Program-made: the position numbers and the translations under genes
NCBI GenBank assembly: GCA_902592935.1
Contig: CACJGD010000002.1
Coordinates: forward strand, 29,889 to 93,888
Direction of reading: 5' to 3'
DNA: 64,000 bases
Source of the DNA: an uncultured Pelagibacteraceae bacterium
Lineage (GTDB): Bacteria > Pseudomonadota > Alphaproteobacteria > Pelagibacterales > Pelagibacteraceae
Notes under the pieces: generated by a model
The model's input: the letters and a program-made list of their open reading frames with translations, nothing else
What the model was told of the DNA's origin: nothing
The model's database searches: none
Shown: in pieces, positions 17,864-28,405 of the stretch
Layout: the number at the start of each line of letters is the position of its first letter
How positions within the stretch are numbered: position 1 is the first letter of the stretch

Positions 17864-19718
17864 GAAATTGATACCATTTAATTAGTGTATAAATCATAAA
17901 TATATCATTTGAATATTTATTAATTAATTTTTTTGACTCCAAAATTTTTTTTATTTCATTGAAATCAAATACACCCCAAATTTCAGATTTATTCTCATTT
18001 AAAATAAAATTTTTAAAATATTCGTATTCTTTTTTTACCCACTGATTTGATGGAACATTAAAACCAACTTTCTTAGTATTAAGACTCTCTAACGAAATAT
18101 ATTTTTTTAAAATTTGTCTTAGTAACCTTTTTGAATTTTTGAAGGATTTACTAATGATAAGTTTTTTGGGAAAAGAAAATATTTTTTCAATAATTCTATG
18201 ATCTAAAAACGGAACTCTTACTTCTACACTATTATCCATGCTTGTTTGATCAGCAATAAAGAGCAAATTATCAGGGACATAATACTTTAAATCCTGAAAC
18301 ATTCCTGCATAAACTGGACCATATTTTTCATAATTAAAGTTATAGTCAATAAATTTTTTATTAATTAATTCACATCCTTTTTCAAAAAAATTATTTTTAA
18401 GAGTTTTACTTAAAAAACCCAAGTTAGTTCCTGAAGAATTAGAAACAAAACGTATAATTGGATCAGTAAGTTTAATCTCATAATGTAGCAAATTTTTATT
18501 AAAATAAAATAAGTTACCTTTTACATTGATTTTTTTTTTTATTTTTGAAATAAAGTTTCCAATTATAAATCTATTTTTAATATAGTGTCTGTCATAACCA
18601 CCAAATATTTCATCTCCGCCACATCCATTCAATATAACTTTATCATTATTTTTTTTGGAATTTTTAGCCAATAAATAACTTGGTATTGACGCACTATCAG
18701 AATTTGGTTCATCTAAAGATTTTATTACTTCGTAAAAAATTTTTTTATTGTCTTCGAAATTAATAATTTCATAATTAATTCTGGTATTTAAATCTTTTGA
18801 AAAGTTTTTAACATTTTCAATTTCTTTAATCTTTTTTCCTTCAAAATCTACAGTATAAGTATTAAAAGTTTTTTTGTAATTTAGAGTAAGAATTTTAGTA
18901 ATAAAAGAGCTATCTAGTCCACCACTCAAAAAAACTCCAATATTTGCATCACTCCTACTTTGGATTTCATTAGAGTCTAAAATTATATTTTCTAGTTCAT
19001 CGGTGTGAGTTTGAACATTTTTTTCATTAATTTTCTCATTTATATTAATTTTTAATTCCCAATATTTTGTGATTGAAAATTTATTATTTTCAATTTCGAT
19101 ATAACTACCTGGCTCTAGTTTATGAAAATTTTTCCATATAGTTTTGGGCGATGGTATATATCCTAGGAAGCTATAATAAATTAAACTTTCAGAATCTATA
19201 ATTTTTTCAATATCAGTGTTTTTAACTATTGAATTAAGAGTTGATGAAAAAATTAAATTTTTTTTATCATAATAAAAATATAATGGTTTTACTCCTAATC
19301 TATCTCTTGCTATAAACAATTTTTTTTTATTTCTATCCCATATTGAAAAAGCAAACATACCGTTGAGTTTATTAAGCATTTTCTTTCCATATGCTTGATA
19401 ACATTTTAGCACGACTTCAGTATCAGACTCTGTCTTAAACTTATATCCTTCTTTAATTAAATCTTCTCTTAATTCGATATAATTATAAATTTCTCCGTTA
19501 AATACTAAGATAATGTTTTTATCTTCACTCTCAAAAGGCTGTTCTCCTCCTAGAAAATCTATGATTTTAAGCCTTCTATTTCCAAGACCGATTGATTTAT
19601 TGTTATAGATACCACCAGAATCAGGACCTCTTTTATAGAGATTTTCATTAATTATTTTTAATAATTTTAAATTTATTTCTGTACCATCAAAATTGTAAAT
19701 CCCACAAATTCCACACAC
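17850..19718 (-). CDS. asnB: Asparagine synthase (glutamine-hydrolysing)
   Basis: MCGICGIYNFDG, LVFNGEIYNYIELR, GVFLSGGLDSSFI, CGGDEIFGGYDRH. Confidence 0.95.
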   Translation of the reverse strand: MCGICGIYNFDGTEINLKLLKIINENLYKRGPDSGGIYNNKSIGLGNRRLKIIDFLGGEQPFESEDKNIILVFNGEIYNYIELREDLIKEGYKFKTESDTEVVLKCYQAYGKKMLNKLNGMFAFSIWDRNKKKLFIARDRLGVKPLYFYYDKKNLIFSSTLNSIVKNTDIEKIIDSESLIYYSFLGYIPSPKTIWKNFHKLEPGSYIEIENNKFSITKYWELKININEKINEKNVQTHTDELENIILDSNEIQSRSDANIGVFLSGGLDSSFITKILTLNYKKTFNTYTVDFEGKKIKEIENVKNFSKDLNTRINYEIINFEDNKKIFYEVIKSLDEPNSDSASIPSYLLAKNSKKNNDKVILNGCGGDEIFGGYDRHYIKNRFIIGNFISKIKKKINVKGNLFYFNKNLLHYEIKLTDPIIRFVSNSSGTNLGFLSKTLKNNFFEKGCELINKKFIDYNFNYEKYGPVYAGMFQDLKYYVPDNLLFIADQTSMDNSVEVRVPFLDHRIIEKIFSFPKKLIISKSFKNSKRLLRQILKKYISLESLNTKKVGFNVPSNQWVKKEYEYFKNFILNENKSEIWGVFDFNEIKKILESKKLINKYSNDIFMIYTLIKWYQFHGKN

Positions 19719-19720
19719 TT

Positions 19721-21448
19721 TTATTTATTCCAATCTATAACGAATTGATTTTTAATATTACTTATATCCTTTGTAACAGAATTTTCAAAAATAAGCTTTG
19801 TCATTAGTTTTTTTTCACCATAATTATCCGGTGAAAAATAACATTCTTTTTTTATAAAACTCAGATTATTTGAGGAGGATAATTTTCCTTTAATATTTTT
19901 TGATTTTATTTCAAATTTATTTGATTTACTTAGTATATTCTTTTTAGTGTGAAAATATGATTTTACTATAATATTTGAGGGACAATTTATGATTTGATCT
20001 ATTATCTCTATCTTTTTATTGTAAAGAAAAATTCTTCTAATCCAATTAATATTTTTATTAATTCTGTTAAAACCACTCATTTCTAATCTTATTTCTAAAT
20101 AATTTTTTTTGTTAAAAATTTTTATTTTATTTTTTGAAATTAGATATTTAAAAGGTAATTGACTTTTATTAGGTATTAATCCCAAATCATTTAAAGTAAT
20201 TGAATTATGATTTTCTGCAAAAATATAATTTAAATTTAAATAGTTTAACCTGCCGGTATCACTGAAAACTTCATTGTCTTTGTACAAATATATAAAATGG
20301 CCCTGATCATAATGAAAGTGACCTGGATAATTTTTAGGTTCTATTTCTGATAATTTAAAAAAGATTTTATGATTAAACTTTTTAATTTTATACCAACCAG
20401 AATTTGGAAAAAGTTCTATATTTTTTTTTAATTTTGAGTAATTTTTAAGTATTAATTTATTATTTTTGTTTTTAGTAAAGAGATTTGACCAACATTCAAT
20501 ATTTTTTTTCTCTCTATTAAAGGATAAAATACTATTAATCCATTCTGATTTAAAATCAGGCGAAACATCACCAAAATTAACTACTTTAATTTTTTTTTCA
20601 TCATAAAGAAAAAAGTTGGAACCAATAAATAACTTCTTTGATATATTACTTAACAACCTATGAAAATTGATATCTTCATTTTTCGTAAAGTACGTAAGCT
20701 CTATAATCCACCTATGGAAGATTAATTGATAATTTGAACTACCTTCTCTTAAAAAACCATCTTGAGATATGAGTTTTTTATAATTTAATAAAAAAATTTT
20801 TTTTGCTTTTATTAAAAAGTTCTTTTTTTTTAACATTAATCCTGAGAAATAAATTGCTCTGGAATTATTTATAATGTGATTATTAATTGAGGTTTTAAAG
20901 TATTCTAAATTATTTATTAAAAACAAAGTTTCTTGTTCAATTTTAGGTTTAATACTTTCAGGAATATTTATATTTAATAATTTATAAAATAAATAAATGT
21001 TAGATATTCTTTCAGAGACTGTATAAGGGGTCCATTTACTATCTTTAACATTTTGAAAATTGATTTCCGAAAAAAACTTATTGTACCAATCTAAAATTTG
21101 AGATTCACACCATTCAATTTTATTCTTCGATATTTTCTTGCTTGAAATTAAATCAATTATCCAAGATAATCTATGTAATCTTTCTTCAGATTCTGGATCC
21201 AAAAATTTTTTATGCCAATTAATTTTATTTCTTACTTTTAATTTATAACCTGCCAGATCAATCGTAATATTAATTTTTTTTTTTTTAGTAATTACAGGTT
21301 TTTTTAAAAATAAGTAATATTTATCTGAGTAATTAATTTTTCTTTTGATATAACTACGACAAATATCAAAAACTTTTTTACAAAAATATAAAAAAATATA
21401 ATAAGGATTTTTTATGCTCCATTTTGTAAATAGAATATATTCATTCAT
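19721..21448 (-). CDS. Heparinase II/III family protein
   Basis: N-terminal alpha/alpha toroid with NHIINNSRAIYFSGL; C-terminal FPNSGWYKI...GHFHYDQGHFIYLYKDNEVFSDTGRLNY. Confidence 0.85.
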   Translation of the reverse strand: MNEYILFTKWSIKNPYYIFLYFCKKVFDICRSYIKRKINYSDKYYLFLKKPVITKKKKINITIDLAGYKLKVRNKINWHKKFLDPESEERLHRLSWIIDLISSKKISKNKIEWCESQILDWYNKFFSEINFQNVKDSKWTPYTVSERISNIYLFYKLLNINIPESIKPKIEQETLFLINNLEYFKTSINNHIINNSRAIYFSGLMLKKKNFLIKAKKIFLLNYKKLISQDGFLREGSSNYQLIFHRWIIELTYFTKNEDINFHRLLSNISKKLFIGSNFFLYDEKKIKVVNFGDVSPDFKSEWINSILSFNREKKNIECWSNLFTKNKNNKLILKNYSKLKKNIELFPNSGWYKIKKFNHKIFFKLSEIEPKNYPGHFHYDQGHFIYLYKDNEVFSDTGRLNYLNLNYIFAENHNSITLNDLGLIPNKSQLPFKYLISKNKIKIFNKKNYLEIRLEMSGFNRINKNINWIRRIFLYNKKIEIIDQIINCPSNIIVKSYFHTKKNILSKSNKFEIKSKNIKGKLSSSNNLSFIKKECYFSPDNYGEKKLMTKLIFENSVTKDISNIKNQFVIDWNK

Positions 21449-21460
21449 CGTTTAACAAAA

Positions 21461-22603
21461 TTATAAAAGTTTTATTTTTTTTATTTTATTAATAAAAATA
21501 TCTCTCGAACTTATTCCTTCTTTATTCTTTGAAACTATATAATTGTACTTATATTTATTATATAAAGTTTTATTAACTTTTAATTTTAAACTATTTTTAG
21601 GTTTAAATTTATCAATATTTAAAAATTCACAACCTAAGTAATTAGATAAAATCTTTGCAATTCTTACATCTTCTCCGTTGTCTGAATAATCATTAAAAAT
21701 TTTTGAATTTAGGAATATTAAGGGTTTTAAATTCAAAATTGCATAACTAATCGATAGGCTTGTATGAGCAAAGACAAATTTAGATTCTCTTACTAGCTTT
21801 GCTGTACTACCCAAATAAGTCGATCTTCCAAAAAAATATTTTTGAGGTAAATAATTTTTTGGATGTAAAGCAATTTTAACTTTTAATTTGAACTTTTTTT
21901 CAATTTTAGAAAAAAAGATATCTAAAGATTTATAATAATCCATATGTATTTTTTTTTTATCTAATTGTAAATCATCACTATGGCATGTATATGCTTGATC
22001 TAAAAAAACACAGTAATTTTTTTTTTTATTTTTTTTAAATTCTAAGTAGTTATCATAATCTATGAGGTGTGTTTCAAATAAATTATCAGATAGTTTTTTT
22101 GCTCGCTCAATACTTTTTTTACCAGCTACAAAAACTAGATTAAATATTTTTGAAGATACAATTCCAGTTTTTAGGAAAATTTTTTCAAAAATTCTTTTAA
22201 TTGATAAATCAAAAGTCATTTTAAGTGAAATTTTTTTTAATAATTTTAAATAATCTTGAGGCATAAAGCCCCAAAGGATAAGAATTAAATAAGTATTTTT
22301 ATTGTTAAAATTATTTAAAATTTTATATGTATCAAAATTTAAATTTACTATTGATAAAATGATCTTTTTAACATTTTCATTTTTTTTAATATTTTTTTTT
22401 AACTCTTTTATATTTTTAAATTTTTTTACATATGGTCCTTTCACTTTATTGGGATCTTTGTTGTTGTGATTATGTAATTTTGATATATCCCAAAATTCAA
22501 AATCTTTTCTAAAGAGCTTCAATAGATCACCAATATACCAACTTTGGTAAATTTTTTTAGTCAATGGTACAACTGAAAATACAATTAATTTCTTTTTACT
22601 CAT
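21461..22603 (-). CDS. Putative surface-carbohydrate biosynthesis protein / glycosyltransferase-like, unassigned
   Basis: 380-aa ORF with native-looking composition and tight packing in the glycan cluster; VFLDQAYTCHSDD..KIALHPKNYLPQKYFFGRSTYL..FVFAHTSLSISYAI suggests a GT-B/polysialyltransferase-like fold. Confidence 0.5.
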   Translation of the reverse strand: MSKKKLIVFSVVPLTKKIYQSWYIGDLLKLFRKDFEFWDISKLHNHNNKDPNKVKGPYVKKFKNIKELKKNIKKNENVKKIILSIVNLNFDTYKILNNFNNKNTYLILILWGFMPQDYLKLLKKISLKMTFDLSIKRIFEKIFLKTGIVSSKIFNLVFVAGKKSIERAKKLSDNLFETHLIDYDNYLEFKKNKKKNYCVFLDQAYTCHSDDLQLDKKKIHMDYYKSLDIFFSKIEKKFKLKVKIALHPKNYLPQKYFFGRSTYLGSTAKLVRESKFVFAHTSLSISYAILNLKPLIFLNSKIFNDYSDNGEDVRIAKILSNYLGCEFLNIDKFKPKNSLKLKVNKTLYNKYKYNYIVSKNKEGISSRDIFINKIKKIKLL

Positions 22604-23792
22604 TTATGATTAAATTAAAATATTTCTTGGTCATAAGTTCTGCCGTGTATTTCTTTTTATAATCTTCATAACCGTTTTTAATAAATTTATTTCGTAATTT
22701 ATGATTTTTTAATAAGTGTATTATTTTTTTTGCAAATAATTTTGTGTCAAATTTTTTTACGAGATAACCATTGTAGTTATTTTTTATTATTTCATTCAGT
22801 GATTTTATTCTATAAGCCAAAACAGGTATTTTGTAGAAAAATGATTCTACTACTACGTATCCAAATGCTTCTTTAAAAGATGGAATAACTATCAAATCAG
22901 AGGTAGAATATATTTTTTCAATATTTGGTGTAAACTTTTTCAAAGTTATAATATCATTTAATCCATATTTATTTATGTCTGTTTTTATAATTTTTTTTTC
23001 AAATTTATTCCCATCTCCATAAATAAAAAGCTTAAGGTTTTTATTCAGTTTTTTAAGGTAAAACATAGTTTTTATAATATTTTGAAATCCCTTGTTTGGT
23101 TCATAAACTGCGAGCATTGAAATTTTTTTAAATTTATTTTTCTTATATAAAAAATTACTTTTCTTTTCCAAATTACAACCGTTAAAAATAAATTTTTTTT
23201 TCGAATTTTTTAATATTGGTCTTAATTTTAAGGAATTTATACAAGCTTTACTTACACTGATAAAACCTTTTGAACTTAATAAAACTTTTTTATCAATTAT
23301 ATTTCTTAAATAGTTTTCAACAAAATGAATTTTTGATTTTTTATATTTACAATGACTATGAAAATTATACCATGGTAAGTCATTGGGTTTGTATCTTTTC
23401 CATCCAAATAAAGCAGAGTTACATGCTTCTCCCCCATAGTAGCCACCGTTAATTATCAATATTTTGTCTATTTTATTTTTTCTATAAATTTTTTCAAAGT
23501 AATTTGGTTTAAAATATATTGAATTAAATAATAAAATATACTTCATAATTTTAATTAAAAATTTTAAAAAAAAGTTAGAGGTAAATTTAAAATTTTGAGT
23601 TAAAAAATAATCATATTTTATGTATTTTATGTTTCTCTTTATTTTTTTTTTATAGTCAATTATTCCTTTATGATTTTTATTATAAATTATAAATAAATTA
23701 TCTTTTTTTCTTGGCCAAAAATTAATGAGATTTATTACAAAAGTATCTAAACCGCCTCTCTTATCATTTTGAATAAAAAAACCGATTTTCAT
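22596..23792 (-). CDS. Family 4 (GT-B) glycosyltransferase
   Basis: MKIGFFIQNDKRGGLDTFVINL..KKISMLAVYEPNKGFQNIIKTM..DLIVIPSFKEAFGYVVVESFFYKIPVLAY. Confidence 0.9.
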   Translation of the reverse strand: MKIGFFIQNDKRGGLDTFVINLINFWPRKKDNLFIIYNKNHKGIIDYKKKIKRNIKYIKYDYFLTQNFKFTSNFFLKFLIKIMKYILLFNSIYFKPNYFEKIYRKNKIDKILIINGGYYGGEACNSALFGWKRYKPNDLPWYNFHSHCKYKKSKIHFVENYLRNIIDKKVLLSSKGFISVSKACINSLKLRPILKNSKKKFIFNGCNLEKKSNFLYKKNKFKKISMLAVYEPNKGFQNIIKTMFYLKKLNKNLKLFIYGDGNKFEKKIIKTDINKYGLNDIITLKKFTPNIEKIYSTSDLIVIPSFKEAFGYVVVESFFYKIPVLAYRIKSLNEIIKNNYNGYLVKKFDTKLFAKKIIHLLKNHKLRNKFIKNGYEDYKKKYTAELMTKKYFNLIINE

Positions 23793-23796
23793 TTTA

Positions 23797-25434
23797 TTAT
23801 TTTTGATATTTTACAAAATCGATCGCTAAAACATTAGAATTAAAGCAAAAACTATGAGTTCCTCTAATATTTTTGAAAAATTTTGGTTCTATATTTGTTA
23901 AAATTTCTTCTTCATAATCATTTTCATTTAAGGTTTTAATTATAGAAATACCCGATGATTTACCATACATATCAAAGTCTTGTCTTTGAAAGACTCTGTA
24001 AATTTTATCGCTCTGAGGATAGATCATGCCACCATTTCTTGCTTGATTTGAATCAAAGATAACTGGGTTATTTTTGTGAGGTATCCAATCTTTAGAAATT
24101 AGATTGTCAGAGTAAAAAATATGAAGTTCTGATGAATGATCGCCAGTCTTTGAGGAGTCTATATTTGTGAACATCCAGTACTTATTATTAAATTTAATGA
24201 TATTCGTATCTGCTGCACTTACGTTTTTCATTAATATTTCCTTGAGTTCCCATTTAAGTGGAAATTCTAAACACTTGTAAATTCTTATATCTTTTGCTTG
24301 ATGACTTTCAGGTATTAAAAAAATATCATTTTCACTTTTAATTATAAATGGGTAAGAAAGATGGAATTTTTCTTCAATAGCTATCCCAATTTCTTTATAT
24401 CCGTTTTTGTTTATTTCATAAGCTGAAATTACACCTTTATTTAATTGAATATCAAAGTTTTCGGCAAATAAAATTGTTTTACCATTATAATTTACAACAA
24501 AAGGATCTGCTAAAAACCTATTAGTAGGATTTTTAATAATTTTAGATTTTCTCAAAACTGAGTTTTCCCAATCATCTGTAAACTGATAAGCAATATGCCA
24601 CTTATACTTAAAACCTAAAAGCTTACTAAAAATTTTTTTTAATCCAAGCACAAACGATCTTAACAAATATATTGCAGACTCATAATAATTTGGAAATTTA
24701 TATAATGGATATGAATAAGGAGTTTTTGAAAAAAAATTTATTTTTCCATTTTTGTAAGAAAGTTTTTCAATAGTATGATGTAAAAAAATATTCGATTTTA
24801 CACATAGATTACAATAGTTAAGCATATATAAAAATGATGTTCCTATTTTGCCTTTAAAAATTACATCACCTCCATCAAGTTCTTCGGTCAAACGTTGAAT
24901 AATAAAACCAGTTGAAGGCTCTTTATTAAAAACTTCCCAAAAGCCTGCAGGACCACCTCTATTGATATTATTATCACCATGATGAAAAGAAATAATACCC
25001 AACCGACATATGTTTAAAACATTACCTTTTAAAATTCCACTTCCTGCTCTAACTAGTAAATCTAAATTTAAATCTTTAATTTTTTCTAAATCGGTTTCTT
25101 TGTATCTATAAAATATTCCAGATCTTGAAATATCAGGAATTACGTGAACTTTCTGAACATCAAATTTTGAAATGGGATGTTTTAAAAAAATCTCTTTGAA
25201 AGAATTTTTTTTTTTTACTAAATAAGTCTCTATTTTTGTAATAATTTTAAAAAAAAAACGGTCTAGCAATCTGTCATTATGTTTTTTATCTAAATTATTT
25301 GTTTTTTGAATTATTAGAGCATCAATAGAATAATATTTACTATCAAGGCTTTTTTCATATAAATCATTGGTGAAGTAAGTTTGATTTCCATCATCCACTA
25401 TTATTCCCACTTTAAGTTTCTGAAAATTATTCAT
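23797..25434 (-). CDS. Formyltransferase domain fused to a glucosamine-inositolphosphorylceramide-transferase-like five-bladed propeller domain
   Basis: N-terminal half GIISFHHGDNNINRGGPAGFWEVFNKEPSTGFIIQRLTEELDGGDVI (formyl-transferase fold); C-terminal half FLADPFVVNYNGKTILFAENFD..LSYPFIIKSENDIFLIPES..NIIKFNNKYWMFTN..ARNGG. Confidence 0.75.
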   Translation of the reverse strand: MNNFQKLKVGIIVDDGNQTYFTNDLYEKSLDSKYYSIDALIIQKTNNLDKKHNDRLLDRFFFKIITKIETYLVKKKNSFKEIFLKHPISKFDVQKVHVIPDISRSGIFYRYKETDLEKIKDLNLDLLVRAGSGILKGNVLNICRLGIISFHHGDNNINRGGPAGFWEVFNKEPSTGFIIQRLTEELDGGDVIFKGKIGTSFLYMLNYCNLCVKSNIFLHHTIEKLSYKNGKINFFSKTPYSYPLYKFPNYYESAIYLLRSFVLGLKKIFSKLLGFKYKWHIAYQFTDDWENSVLRKSKIIKNPTNRFLADPFVVNYNGKTILFAENFDIQLNKGVISAYEINKNGYKEIGIAIEEKFHLSYPFIIKSENDIFLIPESHQAKDIRIYKCLEFPLKWELKEILMKNVSAADTNIIKFNNKYWMFTNIDSSKTGDHSSELHIFYSDNLISKDWIPHKNNPVIFDSNQARNGGMIYPQSDKIYRVFQRQDFDMYGKSSGISIIKTLNENDYEEEILTNIEPKFFKNIRGTHSFCFNSNVLAIDFVKYQK

Positions 25435-25634
25435 AAGATTTATTAATTAATTTAATACTAATTCTTACTAAAAAAAAATATATAAATTTTTGAAATTAAT
25501 TTCGACTTAAAAACGTTAAAATCTGTATTATTTATAAAATTAGTAAATCTCATTTTTTTAATCTTCAATTAAATCAGATTTATGAGAAAAGTTTATAAGA
25601 TTTTTTTTATTATGTTTTAAAGAATTGCTTTAAT

Positions 25635-26321
25635 TTACAAATCTTTAATTTTCCATATCGCAAAAAATTTATTACTATCAAACTCACCTTCATAATTATC
25701 ATTTAAAATTATATAAGGTTTAGGTAGATTAAATGGATCTTTGGTTAAATTTATAGGCCTCCATTTATCTGGTTTCTTACTTAAATCGTTACTATATTTT
25801 TCTGAAAATATTGTACTGCCAAAAAAAGTAGAATTAGACTTTTTAATGTTATTTAATGTTTCAATAATTTCATTATTATCAAAATGTACCAAACAATCTC
25901 TATTTATAATTAAATCATATTTCTTTAAGCTATCTTTAATAATGTCAATTTTAATAAATTTTAAATTTTTCTTTCCATATTTTTTTTTATTATCTTCAAT
26001 AATTTCATCAACTATGTCTGCACCCGTATAATCTAAATGGTCAAGTTTCATCTGAGACATCCAATAATAATCACCACAAGGTGCGTCTAAAATGGTATTT
26101 ATATTTTCTCTTTTTATGAATTCAAACAAGTCCCTTCTTATATTTTGGGTTGCGCTCATTTCTGAGCCAGATCCAGAAAAAGATATTGAAGTACTACTTT
26201 TCCAGTATGAAAATTTATAAATAAGTTTAAATTTTTCTTCCCTGTTCTTAGATCTTATGTAAATACCAATTAAGAAGTCTTTAAAATATTTAAAAATGCT
26301 TGTAATTTTTTTAAGTAACAT
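25635..26321 (-). CDS. Class I SAM-dependent methyltransferase
   Basis: INTILDAPCGDYYWMSQMKLDHLDYTGADIVDEII..DLIINRDCLVHF. Confidence 0.85.
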   Translation of the reverse strand: MLLKKITSIFKYFKDFLIGIYIRSKNREEKFKLIYKFSYWKSSTSISFSGSGSEMSATQNIRRDLFEFIKRENINTILDAPCGDYYWMSQMKLDHLDYTGADIVDEIIEDNKKKYGKKNLKFIKIDIIKDSLKKYDLIINRDCLVHFDNNEIIETLNNIKKSNSTFFGSTIFSEKYSNDLSKKPDKWRPINLTKDPFNLPKPYIILNDNYEGEFDSNKFFAIWKIKDL

Positions 26322-26367
26322 TGTACTTCTATTAACATATTTATTATTAACAATATAAGTATAAATT

Positions 26368-27321
26368 GTGGATAAAAACTTATTTTTTTTAAATGGAAGA
26401 TCAGCTCTGATGGCTGGCTTGATGTTATTACAACTTCAAAAAGATGATGAAGTATTAATACCTCAATTTATATGTGACTCAGTGCTTTATCCTTTTAAAG
26501 ATTTAAAAATAAAAACAAATTTTTACAAAGTAAAAAAAAATTTGAATCCAGATTGGATTGATATTAATAAAAAATTTTCAAAAAAAACAAAAGCCATTAT
26601 GATGATACATTATTTTGGTTTTCCAACAGAAATAAAAAAATTTTTAAAATTTAAAAAAAAAAATAAAATTTATTTAATTGAAGATTATTGCCACGGATAT
26701 ACTGGTAAAAAAAATAAAATTGAATTGGGTAATATTGGCGATTTCTCTTTTTCATCATTAAAAAAAATATTTCCAGATACTATCTCTGGTGGAATATTAA
26801 AAATTAACAACAAGAAACTATCAAACATTAATTTAATTAGAAATTTTAAAAATTATAAAAATTATAAATTATTTTTTGAAATTTTTAAAAAAATTAAATA
26901 TATAAAAAGTAAAATTGAAAAAACAAAATTTTTTTTATCTAAAAACTCAAGATATGCTTCTTATCAGTCAAACACATCAAAAAACAAGAAAAATTATTTT
27001 TATGGAGATTTAGAGTCTTTTAAATTTTTATCAAAAAAAAATTTTGTTTATGAAAAAAAAAAAAGATTTTTAAAATATAAGAAAATAGAAAAATTATTAA
27101 AACGAGAAAAAATTTATCCACTTCTAGATTTAAAAAATAATTCATTATTACCATGGTATTTTGTAGCAAAAGTAAAAGAGGATAAAAGAAAACATATATT
27201 TAGAAAATTAAGTAAGATCGGCTTGAAAGTATTTTCTTGGCCAAATTTTCCAAAAGAACTTGAAAAAAATAAATTAAATATGAAATTATGGAATAGTATT
27301 ATTTGTGTGAATTTAATTTGA
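26368..27321 (+). CDS. DegT/DnrJ/EryC1-like aminotransferase (GTG start)
   Basis: NGRSALMAGLMLLQLQKDDEVLIPQFICDSV, LIEDYCHGYTG, IGDFSFSSLKKIFPDTISGGIL. Confidence 0.8.
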   Translation: MDKNLFFLNGRSALMAGLMLLQLQKDDEVLIPQFICDSVLYPFKDLKIKTNFYKVKKNLNPDWIDINKKFSKKTKAIMMIHYFGFPTEIKKFLKFKKKNKIYLIEDYCHGYTGKKNKIELGNIGDFSFSSLKKIFPDTISGGILKINNKKLSNINLIRNFKNYKNYKLFFEIFKKIKYIKSKIEKTKFFLSKNSRYASYQSNTSKNKKNYFYGDLESFKFLSKKNFVYEKKKRFLKYKKIEKLLKREKIYPLLDLKNNSLLPWYFVAKVKEDKRKHIFRKLSKIGLKVFSWPNFPKELEKNKLNMKLWNSIICVNLI

Positions 27322-27325
27322 AAAG

Positions 27326-28405
27326 ATGAGTATGAAATTTTATTTTAAAATTGATAATTATATTAATCAAGAGCTTAGATTAAAGTGGGTAGAGTTAGAA
27401 AAAAATAGTTATTTAAATTTTTTTCAATCTATTGAATGGATTGAATATTGGAATAAAATTTTTATAGAAACTAAAAATGTTCACTACAAACCTTTTTATG
27501 TATCAGTTTATCACAATGAAGCCCTAGTTCTTGTTCTTCCACTATGTATAGAAATAAAAAAATTTAATGTTAAAGTTCTTAAATTTATTGGTGAACCTTA
27601 TAATGACATTTGTTTTCCAATAATTAAAAAAAATTACGAGTTTGATTTTAAAAATTTTAATTTATGTTTTGAAGAATTTTTAAAAAAAAATAAAAATAAG
27701 TTTGATTTAATTTATTTAAAAAATTTATTAAATCATAATAAGTTTTGTGAAAACCCCCTTCTCCAAAATAAAAGAATATTTAAGTCTGATATCAATTATT
27801 ATATTCATCTTAAAGATTGGCAGAGTTATTTAAATGAAATAGGCTCTGGAAAAAATAATGAAGTAAATAAAAAAATAAAAAATTTAAAAAAAGAAGGTGA
27901 ATTAAAATATGAATTTGATAACAAGTCAAAAAAGACTGAAATTTTAAGCTTTATTATTCATCACAAAAATAAACAATTTAATTTAAAAAAAAAAAGAAAT
28001 ATTTTTTATTTTCAACAAAACAAGAAATATATAGAAAATTTAAATAAATTTGAGCCGGCAATATTTAGTTATTTATCATTAAACGATGAAATTATAAGTG
28101 CTCATGTTGGATATCTACATAATCATAATTTTTATCATATAATGCCAACACATAACATAGATTATAATAAATTTTCACCAGGAACTTTGCTGTTATCGAA
28201 TATGATAAAAAGTTCTTGTGAAGAAAAAGAAATTAAAAATTTTGATTTTACAATTGGATCTGAAATTTACAAAATGAAATGGAGCAATAATAAAAATATT
28301 TTATATACATATTTGTATTATACAAGTTTAAAAGGTTTTATTTATAATTTATTCTTAAAATTTAAAATTAAATTCATTAAAAAATATTTAATAAGAAAAA
28401 AATGA
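27326..28405 (+). CDS. GNAT/FemAB-like acyltransferase (BioF2-like domain)
   Basis: LNFFQSIEWIEYWNKIF..VLKFIGEPYNDICFPI..EIISAHVGYLHNHNFYHIMPTHNIDYNKFSPGTLLLSNMIK..NFDFTIGSEIYKMKWS. Confidence 0.8.
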   Translation: MSMKFYFKIDNYINQELRLKWVELEKNSYLNFFQSIEWIEYWNKIFIETKNVHYKPFYVSVYHNEALVLVLPLCIEIKKFNVKVLKFIGEPYNDICFPIIKKNYEFDFKNFNLCFEEFLKKNKNKFDLIYLKNLLNHNKFCENPLLQNKRIFKSDINYYIHLKDWQSYLNEIGSGKNNEVNKKIKNLKKEGELKYEFDNKSKKTEILSFIIHHKNKQFNLKKKRNIFYFQQNKKYIENLNKFEPAIFSYLSLNDEIISAHVGYLHNHNFYHIMPTHNIDYNKFSPGTLLLSNMIKSSCEEKEIKNFDFTIGSEIYKMKWSNNKNILYTYLYYTSLKGFIYNLFLKFKIKFIKKYLIRKK

